NCBI GenBank assembly: GCA_003254925.1 | Contig: QANZ01026610.1 | Location: 147,082-211,081, forward strand | Source of the DNA: Chamaecrista fasciculata | Taxonomy: Eukaryota; Streptophyta; Magnoliopsida; Fabales; Fabaceae | Reading direction: 5' to 3' | Length of the DNA: 64,000 nt | Part shown: positions 45,738-56,400 of the stretch, in pieces | Layout of the letters: every line of letters begins with the position of its first letter | Position numbering within the stretch: the stretch's first letter is position 1 | Program-made: the position numbers and the translations under genes | Notes under the pieces: generated by a model | Told to the model about the DNA's origin: nothing | Databases searched by the model: none | The model's input: the letters and a program-made list of their open reading frames with translations, nothing else

Positions 45738-46795
45738 AAAGGTAAATTACAAATTAAGTACTTGTGATTAGGCTAAATCTCACATCACTGCCGTGTGGTT
45801 TAAAAAATTTCATTTTGGGTATCTGAGGCATCCGCTGTTTAGCAATTAGGGTACCTGTGATTTTGTTCCGTCAATTTTAACGGAAAATGCGTGACGCTCA
45901 CGTGACTCAGTGAAAAATCAAATTTTGGTCCACAAGCTATGGGATAAGTTTCATTTTAGTCCTAAAACTATTTTTTATTTCATTTTGGTCCTCAAACTTT
46001 CATATTTGTTCCGTTTTGTCTCAAAAATGTTATTTCATATGGTTTACGCAGTTATTTCTAACCTAAATAATTAAGATGAATCATTTCTCTCTCAAAATAT
46101 ATGAGTGATCAAGGGCTGGGTCGAGCCGGACCTGAGACCCAACCCGGTTAAACTCAGGCTGCGCCATCGGGCCCGGCCGAGCCAAAGTAGGCTACTTATT
46201 ATTTTTTTTTAAAATTCATATATATATATTATTTAATCCATTTATTTTTTTTATGTTTTTGTTCATCCCTACTCAAATACGTAATAATAAGTGAGTTGAC
46301 AAAGAGAGGAAGAGATTTTTTCATTCTTAGTTATAAATTAGAGATAAATTTGTGGTTGATTTTTATCTTTAAATTATGACTAAAAATAACAGTGAAAATT
46401 ATGATAAAATCACATTTTGGAGATCAAAACGGTAAAATGTGAACGTTTGAGGATAAAAATGAAACAAAAAATAGCTTTTATGACCAAAATAAAACTTACC
46501 CCATAATTTGAGAACCAAAAATGAGATTTTAACATTGGAGTGGAAACCAACAACTAAAATGCAAGAGAAACCAAAGGTTAAGATGCAATAAAAATCGATG
46601 ACTAAGATACATTGAAAATTGATGGCTAAGATTGTGTCACGTCAGCATTTTCCATTAAAATTAACAGAACAAAAACACAGGTATTCAAATTACTAAACGA
46701 CGCATATCTCAGGTACCTAAAGTGAAAATTTTCAAACCACAAAGCACTGATGTGAGATTCGGCCTAAACACATGTACCTAATTTGTAATTACCCA
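45738..46795. mobile_element. Inverted-repeat element split by a nested family 2 MITE
   Basis: The outer arms 45738-45905 (aattacaaattaagtacttg, later gattttgttccgtcaatttt) and 46630-46795 (aaaattaacagaacaaaaac, later gtacctaatttgtaatta) are inverted copies. Between them, about 45916-46535 is another inverted-repeat element of the 'ttttggtcct' type (compare 4966 and 8070). This is a clear nested insertion. Confidence 0.7.
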
Positions 46796-47149
46796 AAAAT
46801 TAATTTTAGTTGAGTTTTGTATACTAATAACGATAGTTATTTATGATTAGAAGATATTTTTAGACCTCGAAAATTTAGATAAGAGGATGGCGTCCCAAAG
46901 ATACTTACAAATAACCCATCAAATAAAGCACGACCAAAAATCAAACCCAAATACTCAAGTTGAACCATCCTCTGAAGGTCATGAGAAATAAAAACAAAAG
47001 TACCCAATTTTATTGTTATATAAAAGTTTCATTTATATATGCAAAGATGAACACTAATTTATAATTTTTTTATATGACTATAAGTTATATACTTATATTT
47101 TATCTATCAGTTTTTGAGTCTAGAGTCTAGACAATTATTATTCGAGCCA

Positions 47150-47650
47150 AAAGATCTCATAATATGAGTAAATTCTTCTGAAGTTATTTTTATTTTATTT
47201 TAGCCCTCAAATTTTCATATTTTGATTTACCATTAGTCCAAAATATAATTTCATCTAGTTTTTGTCATTATTTCTAACATATAGTTAAAATGGATAATTT
47301 CTCTCTAATGTGCCATAATAAATGAGTTGGTAAAAAAAATATTCACTTTTTAAAAGAGAAATAATAACAAATTACAAATTTATCTCCAATTTATTATTAA
47401 AAATGAAGATTTTTTTTTGTTTCTTTTTACCACCTTACTTATTATGACACATACAAAAGAAAAAAAGGTTCATCTCAACTGTCCAGATTAGGAATAACAA
47501 CAAAAACTCAAATAAGTCATCACATTTTAAACTAATGGTGAAACAAACATGAAAGTTTGAGGATCAACATATAACAAAAAATAACTTAATGACTGAAATA
47601 AAACTAACCCTATAGTTTGAGAACCAAAATAACTATTTGACCAATTAAAA
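47150..47650. mobile_element. Inverted-repeat MITE, 'ttttggtcct' family 2
   Basis: It has the same plan as 4966-5475, with a left arm of 'ttattttagccctc' units and a right arm ending gagaaccaaaataactattt. It is degenerate and the boundaries are approximate. Confidence 0.5.
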
Positions 47651-47779
47651 AAATATCATTATCTAAGAAAATGTTTTGAAAAGCAAAATGACTAAATTTG
47701 TTCATGTATACGATATAAATTAAGTAACAATGAATGTAATAATATATAATAAATGGTATATTGCAGTTCTTCCCATAAT

Positions 47780-47822
47780 ATTATAAGAAGCTTTGGCCAA
47801 AAAGAAAAAAAGATTATACGAA
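47780..47822 (+). mobile_element. A-tailed micro-insertion, ggcc junction (weak)
   Basis: attataagaa (47780-47789) and attatacgaa (47813-47822) differ at one base. The 23-nt insert is gctttggcc plus an A-rich tail with one G. The duplication is short and AT-rich. Confidence 0.4.
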
Positions 47823-48585
47823 TAAATAAAATATGCTCCTATTCACAAATCACTATGTGTTCTTTATGTAAATTTGGCTATGGATTGATCGCAATGTCTT
47901 CTTTTTTACCGTAATACCAAATGTTTATACATTTAAATAATTTTTGTTGGCCAATTTTTTTTTTCTAGATTTTGAATTTATTTCGTAAATTTAATAATAT
48001 TTAAAAAAATTCAAAGAATATGATCGGCCAAAAAAATAGTTTAAGAGGGGACCCTATATTTTGAAAAGTATGCATAATTCCAAGTAACAAACTCTTTTTC
48101 CATATTCAAGACTTCTTTATATCTTTTTGAGTGTACAAGGTATAATAACAGGTCCTTATCGTAACCTAAACAAATTTGCAGTCACATTTATAGTTATTGA
48201 AATCAATTTTAGTAGTGTTGCGTGGAAAAAGGTTCAAAGAATCATTATGTGCAAAAATTTCAGTCAGTCCGCTACTATAACTTTTTTCATTGACCCACAT
48301 ATATATAAACTAGTATACATGCAAAATAAGTTTTATAATTATTAAAAAGTTAAAATGAAAAAATAAAAAAATTATTTTATTATATGTTACAATAAAAAAT
48401 TATTTTTATAATTTATTATTACTATATTTTAATAGTGATTTTTTTTATTTGAAATAATAAAATGTTATTTAATTTCTTCCACTACTTCATCTCTCTTTTA
48501 ATATTTCATGTTAAAATTGATTTTATCATATAATTTAAGAAATCAACCAACTATCAGAACACCTTCACATATATATAGGCAATTA

Positions 48586-48636
48586 TATATATAAGAACAC
48601 CTCTGGCCAAAAAAAAAAAATATATATAAGAACACC
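48586..48636 (+). mobile_element. A-tailed micro-insertion, ggcc junction, 16-bp target duplication
   Basis: The 16-mer tatatataagaacacc is exactly repeated at 48586-48601 and 48621-48636. The 19-nt insert is tctggcc plus 12 A. Confidence 0.7.
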
Positions 48637-48884
48637 CTTCATTTTAATGAATTTTCGGCCTTTCCTCTCAGTAAAATACTCTAATACTGAAGTTTTTGAA
48701 CCATCTTCTATCTCTAACTGTGAGCGATTCTTTAATTACTTTGAACTTTGAAGGTCATGAATAAAGCATAAAAAAAAGTACCCAATTTATTGTTATCTGA
48801 TAAATATTTCTGTTCCACAAAATACTGCATGGTTGTGTGGGTTCTTTAATTTTAGTTCCACTAATAAGATGATTTGAAAAAGGC

Positions 48885-49210
48885 TTAAGTGCACTTTTGA
48901 TCCCAAAACTATGACAAAGATTTCATTTTGGTCCCATAACTTTTTTTGTTGCAATTTTGGTCCCATAACTATGACAAAGGTTTCATTTTGGTCCCATAAC
49001 TTTTTATGTTGCAATTTTGGTCCTATAACTATGACAAAGGTTTCATTTTGGTCCCATTACTTTTTATGTTGCAATTTTGGTCCCATAACTATGACAAAGG
49101 TTTCATTTTGGTCTCATAACTTTTTTGTTGCAATTTTAGTCCCATAACTTCTTGAAAGGTTCCACCGTTAGTCCCTTGGTGAATTCCATCCATATTTAGC
49201 CGTTAAGTAT
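48885..49210. repeat. Tandem-amplified 'ttttggtccca' element in the receptor gene promoter region
   Basis: Units of about 60 bp (actatgacaaaggtttcatt, then ttggtcccataac, then gttgcaattttgg) repeat about four times at 48910-49140. They belong to the family 3 element also seen at 40505, 54490 and 58630. The array lies 300-600 bp upstream of the receptor start codon. Confidence 0.85.
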
Positions 49211-49369
49211 GACGTGGCATAGTGACTAGGATCATGATGTGGCAAAATAAGATGAAATGAACTGAAATAGGATCTATATGCAACATATTAAAACTTATCT
49301 ATACCCAACCACAATATATACAAAGAGTGGTACTTCCTCTTCTCGTCAGCCCAACGGTTAATAATGAAT

Positions 49370-49420
49370 CTTAATAATGAATATTCCGACGGTTGCAATG
49401 AGTACTCTTACTCTATATAA
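49370..49420 (+). promoter_or_regulatory. Receptor gene TATA box abutting a 45-bp copy of its own coding sequence
   Basis: 49370-49414 matches 49657-49701 inside the coding region at 44 of 45 bases and runs straight into tatataa (49414-49420), a TATA box about 100 bp before the ATG. The copy corresponds to codons for LNNESSDGCNEYSYS. Confidence 0.7.
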
Positions 49421-49518
49421 TGGGTTTGCTGCCCCTCTTTTTGTAAATTAAGCCTATCATAGCCATATCCTTCCTAAATTCCAACTTGTGTAAGAGTTCT
49501 TAATCTTTCATACTTAAT

Positions 49519-52488
49519 ATGGGGTGGTTTCTGTCATATGCAGTCCTCTGCTTTTACTTGTTCCTTTTTCATTTTCCTTATTATGGTTCTTCATTTCAGC
49601 CATCGTGTACTCCTCATGAATCTTCTGCCCTTCTCCGTTTCAAGAACTCATTCTCTCTTAATAATGAATCTTCCGACGGTTGCAATGAGTACTCTTACTC
49701 TTACCCAAAGACAGCATCATGGGGAAATGGTTCAAACTGCTGCTTGTGGGATGGCGTCACGTGCGACTCCGTTTCAGGGCACGTGATTGGCCTCGACTTG
49801 AGTTGTAGTTGGCTTCATGGTGAACTCCATCCCAATAGTTCCCTCTTCCAACTTCCTCATCTTCAAAATCTCAACTTGGCTTTCAATAATTTCAGTGGCT
49901 CTTCATTATCCTCTCAATTTGGTGATCTTGTCTCTCTCACCCATCTTAACTTGAGCTCATCAGATTTTGGTGGTGAAATTCCTTCCAGAATCTCACAACT
50001 CTCTAAGTTGGTCTCACTTGATTTGTCAAGGAATGAATTGACACTTGAAGCAATGACATGGGAAAAGCTCGTTCCAAACATAACTGATTTACAGGAACTT
50101 GTGCTACATGGTGTAAATATGTCTTCCATTAGGCCAAGCTCCTTGTCTTTGCTGATGAATTTGTCGTCCTCTTTGCTCTCTCTAAGTCTCAGTGGCACTG
50201 GGTTGCAGGGGAGTTTGAGTGTGGGAAACAATATTCTCTGTTTAAAAAGCCTTCAAAAGCTTGATTTGTCATCCAATGAAAATCTCAAGGGTCAACTTCC
50301 AAAGTCCAATTGGAACTCTTCACTGAGGTATTTGGATCTCTCTTACACTGCTTTCTCAGGACAAGTTCCAAATTCCATTGGTCATTTAAAGTCTCTTTCT
50401 TCTTTGAGTCTTCATGACTGTCAATTTGAAGGGCCTATTCCTATGACTTTCGGGAACCTCACGAAGCTAATTTACTTGAGTCTTGGCTCAAACAAATTTA
50501 GTGGTGAAATCCCGCATGCATTTGGCAAGCTTAGCAAACTAGAATCTTTATCACTTTCATATAACAATATTGAAGGGCCATTGCCAGATAAGCTTTGCGA
50601 ACTTTCAAATTTATCTCATCTAGATTTGTTCAGTAACTTATTGAATGGGACAATTCCAATTAGTTGTTTTTCTTCATCATCTTTAACTGAATTGGATCTT
50701 AGTGACAATCGTCTCACTGGACCAATTGGTCCATTTCCAACTCACAGCTCATTGAAGTATCTCTATCTCTATAACAACAAGATGCAAGGTAATATACCTG
50801 AATCCATTTTTGGTCTTGTAAATCTTACATTCTTATACCTATCATCAAATAACTTGAGTGGCCCAGTTAATTTTCACCATTTTTCCAAGCTTCGAAATCT
50901 TGAGGGACTTTATCTTTCAGAAAACAAGTTTCTCTCACTTAGCTTTGACAATGACGTTGACTACGCCATTCCCAATCTTCACGATTTAGGTTTATCTTCT
51001 TGTAATATCAATAGCTTTCCTAGATTCCTAGGGAACCTTCAAAATTTGCAATACTTACTTCTTTCAAATAATAAAATTCAAGGAAACATTCCTGAATGGT
51101 TCAACAGTGTGGGAAATGGTTCTTTGTTTTATTTGGATCTATCCCATAATTATTTGACCTCAGCCGAGTATCTTTCCATGATAAACTTGAGTTTCCTTGA
51201 TCTTAGCTTCAACGTGTTGCAAGGAAGTCTTCCAATTCCACACTTTGGAGTGCAATTCTTTTCAGTCGCAAACAACAGACTAAGTGGAGAAATTCCCTTT
51301 TTGTTTTGCAATGCAAGCACGCTTATGTTACTCAACTTGGCACACAACAACTTGACAGGCCCTATTCCACAATGTCTCGTAGCCTCCCCAGATATTTGGG
51401 TTTTAGATCTACAAATGAATAAGTTTGTTGGATCTATACCATCAAATTTCTCAAAAAGCAATTCATTCCAAACTCTCCATTTTAATGGAAACCAATTGGA
51501 GGGACCCTTGCCTCTGTCTTTGGCCCATTGCAATCAGCTGGAAATTCTGGATGTTGGAGACAACATAATTGAGGACACATTTCCCAATTGGCTTGAAGGT
51601 CTTCAAGATTTGCAAGTACTTGTTTTGCGACACAATAAGTTCCATGGTACCATTTCCCATTCCAACAAGAAGCAATATCCCTTCCCCAAGTTAAGGATTC
51701 TTGATGTGTCCAACAATCATTTTTGTGGACCTTTGCCTGCTTCATACATCAAAGAATTCAAAGGAATGATGGAAATAGATCATAGTGCAGCTGGTTTGCA
51801 ATACATTGAAGACGATTATTCCTCAACATCATATGAAGATTCAGTGATGGTCACAATGAAAGGGATTGACATTGAGCTCGAAAGGATCTTAACGATATTC
51901 TCCAGTATTGACTTATCAAGCAACATGTTTGATGGAGAGATTCCAGAAGTCATTGGAGAGTTACATTCACTTAAAGGACTTAATCTCTCCCATAACAGAA
52001 TCAGTGGTGTTATTCCAGAGTCATTGGGAAATTTGAAAAGTTTAGAATGGTTAGATTTGTCATGGAACAATCTAGGAGGCGAGATTCCTTCAACATTGAC
52101 CAATCTCAACTTTCTAGCCATTTTGAACCTTTCAGAAAATCATCTTGAGGGAATTATACCTAGAGGTCAACAATTTGATACATTTCTAAATAATTCCTTT
52201 GAGGGAAATCCAGGGCTTTGTGGAATGCAAGTGTCAAAAACATGCAACAAGGGTGAAGAAGCTGGAGATGGGGAATCATCATCATCATCAGAAAGCATTT
52301 TGGAATGGGGATTTAGTTGGAAAACAGTGGCATTGGGATATGGATGTGGGATGGTGTTTGGAATGGTGATGGGATATATTGTGTTCTCAACTGGGAAACC
52401 TCAATGGCTTGTTCAGATTTTTGTAGGTCCACCAAGGAGAAGGGCAAGAAGATCAAGGAGGTCAAGAAATACAGCTCATGCAAGTTGA
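49519..52488 (+). CDS. LRR receptor-like protein (RLP, Cf-9/Ve1-like), intronless
   Basis: Single exon, 989 residues, ATG at 49519. A signal peptide (about 1-26) is followed by the LRR N-terminal cap CTPHESSALLRFKNSF, a Trp/Cys-rich NCCLWDGVTCD, and roughly 25-30 plant-type LRRs (LxxLxLSxNxLxGxIP). A non-LRR island occurs around 745-780 (EDDYSSTSYEDSVMVTMKG), and the last repeats end in GNPGLCGM. A Ser/Glu juxtamembrane segment (EEAGDGESSSSSES), one transmembrane helix (about 934-956) and a short basic tail (PPRRRARRSRRSR) complete it, with no kinase. This is the layout of defence RLPs that work with SOBIR1/BAK1; its ligand is unknown. A 63-residue frame overlapping the 3' end is a shadow. 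Decayed relatives lie upstream. Confidence 0.94.
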   Translation: MGWFLSYAVLCFYLFLFHFPYYGSSFQPSCTPHESSALLRFKNSFSLNNESSDGCNEYSYSYPKTASWGNGSNCCLWDGVTCDSVSGHVIGLDLSCSWLHGELHPNSSLFQLPHLQNLNLAFNNFSGSSLSSQFGDLVSLTHLNLSSSDFGGEIPSRISQLSKLVSLDLSRNELTLEAMTWEKLVPNITDLQELVLHGVNMSSIRPSSLSLLMNLSSSLLSLSLSGTGLQGSLSVGNNILCLKSLQKLDLSSNENLKGQLPKSNWNSSLRYLDLSYTAFSGQVPNSIGHLKSLSSLSLHDCQFEGPIPMTFGNLTKLIYLSLGSNKFSGEIPHAFGKLSKLESLSLSYNNIEGPLPDKLCELSNLSHLDLFSNLLNGTIPISCFSSSSLTELDLSDNRLTGPIGPFPTHSSLKYLYLYNNKMQGNIPESIFGLVNLTFLYLSSNNLSGPVNFHHFSKLRNLEGLYLSENKFLSLSFDNDVDYAIPNLHDLGLSSCNINSFPRFLGNLQNLQYLLLSNNKIQGNIPEWFNSVGNGSLFYLDLSHNYLTSAEYLSMINLSFLDLSFNVLQGSLPIPHFGVQFFSVANNRLSGEIPFLFCNASTLMLLNLAHNNLTGPIPQCLVASPDIWVLDLQMNKFVGSIPSNFSKSNSFQTLHFNGNQLEGPLPLSLAHCNQLEILDVGDNIIEDTFPNWLEGLQDLQVLVLRHNKFHGTISHSNKKQYPFPKLRILDVSNNHFCGPLPASYIKEFKGMMEIDHSAAGLQYIEDDYSSTSYEDSVMVTMKGIDIELERILTIFSSIDLSSNMFDGEIPEVIGELHSLKGLNLSHNRISGVIPESLGNLKSLEWLDLSWNNLGGEIPSTLTNLNFLAILNLSENHLEGIIPRGQQFDTFLNNSFEGNPGLCGMQVSKTCNKGEEAGDGESSSSSESILEWGFSWKTVALGYGCGMVFGMVMGYIVFSTGKPQWLVQIFVGPPRRRARRSRRSRNTAHAS

Positions 52489-53432
52489 AGAGGAATAATG
52501 AATTATAGCCAAGAAGATTTGTTCTTGAATTAGTTTATGTTCTATTTGCTCGTTATCACTTCTCTTTAACTGTAATGGTAGTCATAATCAGATTGTGTTG
52601 TGTTTTCTTTTCTTTATAGATGTAATATTTGTGGATGGTTAATTACTCTCAATGTATAAATTTCAAGTGATTTGTCATTAATTATTCTCATGCAAAGCTA
52701 TATATATATACCTTACCGTTTTTGCAAGACAGGAAATACCCCAACTCAAATATGAACACTAATTTAATTATTTTTTCTAGCTGAGTAAACAGTAACAAAT
52801 TGTTTTTAAGTTGTGTCATGTATTTAAGATTTGCCAACAAAATCTTTCTAAGAGGGAAGTCCTTCATTTTGAAAAGTCTCCACAGCTCCACGTAACGCAA
52901 ACCATTTTCCATAACTTGAGTCTCCAAAAATTCTCTCTTTTTTATATGATTAAAGATTGAAGATAATCCTGTCCTAAATCAGATATGATACGATTAAATA
53001 CGACTTTTATGCTTAAATAATAGGTATACTTTTACTGAATATAAAAATTCGAAATGATATATCATATATTTTTAAAAAAAACTGATATACATTAATAACC
53101 TTTCTCATAAATCATGATATAACTGTAAATCTTCACATAAAATGGAAAATGAGTAAAAATATGACTGTAAAATTTCACATAAACTTCACTCAGCTTTCAT
53201 CCAACAAGATATTGTCATTCTTCATCTGAGTTCTGAGTCCGCTAGCATACCTGCAATTTCCAAGTACCATATATATGTTTCTCGTCACCATGCTTACCTT
53301 TCTTTCTACAACTTAATTATTATTCCACCATATTGTCAACCCACATTATATATATTAATTAATAACTGTATATCAAGAGCAACAAATTGATTAAGCAGAG
53401 TTTGTTTAATTTAATTGCATTCATGTAATTAA
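52489..53432. other. Intergenic, receptor 3' flank to acyltransferase 3' end
   Basis: 52489-52680 is probably the receptor 3' UTR. At 52836-52935 is a copy of the sequence repeated at 44926, 45472 and 48036. The rest is AT-rich with no gene seen. Confidence 0.6.
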
Positions 53433-56400
53433 TTAATTATTCAAGAACTGATAGAAGAGCCTCTGGAATTTCTCCATTTCCTTCGGAGGAAGAGCCACCA
53501 GAACATTGACGCCGTCGCCGTCGCCATCTTCACCTTCATCAACAATCGGAGGAAACAACAGTATAATATCCTTCCTGTGATACACGACGGGACAGCTATA
53601 CTTAGGTTTCCCCCATGGATACTCCACATCTGCAAACCCTAATTTCCACCACGACGACACCAAAACCTCGCCGTTCGGAAATCCATTGTACACCTCTCCC
53701 CAATCGATCGCCGATCTCGCGTACTCGTCCGTCATCCTCATCGCTCCCTCCGTCACCATCTCCACCACTCTGTTCCACGACGCTTCCTCCAGATCTCTGC
53801 ACTTCGCCGTCGCGTACGCCGTCAGAACCGCGTTTCCGGCGTACGATCTCGGCAGCGGCGGATTCAATCGCGACCGGATGTCCACCGCGTAGAGGATCGT
53901 CGACGACCGGTCCCGATCGTCGCCGGCGGAAAGCGCCTTGCAGCGCCAGACGAGCGCGGTGACGACGTTGAAGCCGGAGATCCGGGCGACGGAGGGGACG
54001 GCGGCGCCGGCGGGCTTGGCTTTGTCTTTGAGGGCGGCGATGTGGTGAGAGGTCAAGTGGAAGATCTTGAAGTCGAGGTGTTCGTCGGAGGCTTCGAAGA
54101 CGCCGGATTCGGCGGCGGTGACGGTGGGGAGGGTACCGAGATCGAGGAGCTCGGGGTGGGGGAAAGTGACACGTGGCGGAGATCGTGCGGCTAGGAGGTG
54201 TCTGTCATGGCAAGGAGTGACAGTCAAGGGGTTGTTAGCAGCTAAGGCAGCAAGATTGTCCAAGAAGGTCTTAAAGCTAAGGCCGTCAAAAGTGGTGTGG
54301 CTGGTTGAGAACCCAATTGAGAACCCACCACACTTGAAGGATGTCACCTGTCATCAAGCAAAGGTATTCTAGTTAATAGTTATAGTAATATAGTTAGTCA
54401 TCAGTTTTTTCTTTTATTTTAATAAAAATAAGATAAAAATTTTGTGGAAAGTTAAAAATTAAAATATATCTTATTAGTTAAAATATAAAAGGCTAAAGTA
54501 TAAATTTGGTCCCATATTTTTTTTTGCTCAGTTTTTAATTTGGTCTCATATCTTTTTTTGTTGTATTTTTTGTCACATATCTCTGGGTCAGATCCTAATT
54601 TAGTCCCATATCTTTTTTGTTGCAGATTTGGTCTCATATCTTTGGATTAAATTGCATAATTGGTCTGATATCTTTGGGTCAGGTTTAGAAGTGATCTTAT
54701 ATCTTTACAAAATGATCAACTAATGGTTGATCCTTTTGCAAAGATATGAGACTAATTCTGCAACTTGACTAAAAGATATAGAACCAAAAATGATATGAGA
54801 CCAAAATTCGGACCTTTTGCAAAGATATATGACCAAAATTGCAACAAAAAAATATATAGGACCAAATTGAAAACTGAACAAAAAATATGAGACCAAATTT
54901 GTAATTTGGCCAATATAAAAATATTAACTTTAATATAATTTACTAATCAAAATATATAAAACATCACTAGACTTTATTTCATATTTAAAACACTTTTTAA
55001 ATTTTAAAAATTAACAAAAGATTCCATCAACTTCTTTTGTTATGAAAAAGAAGATCCTGAACTTTTGATTTTATCAAAAAAAAAATCATACTATTAAGAT
55101 TTTCATCCAAAAATTTACTTTTTGATTTTTAGGCTACTATCAAATTCAACATAACTAATTTTAAATTTCAATTATTATAAAATATAACAAAATCATCTAA
55201 TATAAAAAGAAAATTTCATACTTCTTAACTAAAAACTTAACAAAATATATCTTTACAACAACAAAAAAATTATGGATCTTTAGTTACTTATTAAAATTTT
55301 AGAATGTTTCTCTACCAAAGTAAAAAAAGTTCAAGAGTTTTTTTTTTTGTAATAAGTAAAATTTAGAAAGACTTTATGTATTTTAGCCAATTTAAAATTT
55401 TTTAGAATATTAGTTTTTATAATATTTAAAATGCTTTATTTTTAGATACATTTTGATAGATGTAAAGTCTATATTTGTTTTTTTTTGTTTTTTTGTTTTT
55501 TTGCCTGAAAAGTCTATATTTCTTAATGCCAATTAATTCATTCATATCTGCTGCCTAACCTTACGGCTAGGACATTTATATAGAATCGAAATCTGTCTAT
55601 ACTATATATGATTGATCACTGTCAATAGATATATTTGTATTTATGTCTGGCCCCATAAAAAAGGTATGTATATTCAGATTTGCGCAAGTTAATTATCATT
55701 AAAAAAATTGAGATAAGGTTATTCAAATTTTTAATATGATAATACTATATATAGTTAGGTTTAAAAAAAATATTTTTTTCGTTCTCTCCTTTATAATTAG
55801 TTAAATAAAAATTTATTAAATATCTTATTTTGAATTATAAATTTGATAACAAAAATATTAAATGATTTGTATAAATTTAGTTTTAATTATTATTCCAAAT
55901 AGAAAATATTAAAAAAATAATTTTATACACACACAATTGTATATTTTGAGTCTTGCAATGTGCGAATTGCCCTGAAGTGAGGACTCGGTAAATAAAATGA
56001 GCCCAGATACAGTTATTTCATCTTATTTCAGGCACTAAAAACTTGTTTACATCCAAACACATATCTCAATTCAATAATTTTATGGAATGTCAATTTCAAC
56101 ATTATCTGCCTTTTTGTAGATTTGGGTGCACAATGCAGAGACTTACAGAAGATGGCTACAAATAAAGTGAAGTTGCATGCATTATTTGTGATAGCAAAAG
56201 ATTGGCATTTAATTCGTAGTGACTTTCATTGTATGGCCACCCTAGCTAAAAGCATCGAAAACTCTACCTATATATTTATGCCATAGAAAAAGATCTAACA
56301 AGTAACAATGCAACCTCACATGCAGAAAAACTCAAAAAAAAAAAAGTATAGGAGTTTAATTAATTAAACTTTCAATGAATGTGAATCTTAAATTTATTAT

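Larger units (their letters stand above)
44282..49518. other. Repeat-rich zone with relics of receptor-like-protein duplicates
   Basis: No intact gene. It contains an LRR receptor fragment (44704-44806), an Au-type SINE (44808-44926), several copies of sequence that also flanks the intact receptor gene (44926-45190, 45472-45690, 48036-48330), a truncated transposon next to an N (45358-45438), nested inverted-repeat elements (45738-46795; 47150-47650), two micro-insertions, and a 60-bp tandem repeat (48910-49140) in the receptor promoter region. Confidence 0.65.

Noticed and set aside
48911-49147. 79-codon frame with 20-residue repeats
   Set aside because: The repeats are the translation of a 60-bp tandem non-coding element; the same DNA occurs in other elements in all frames.
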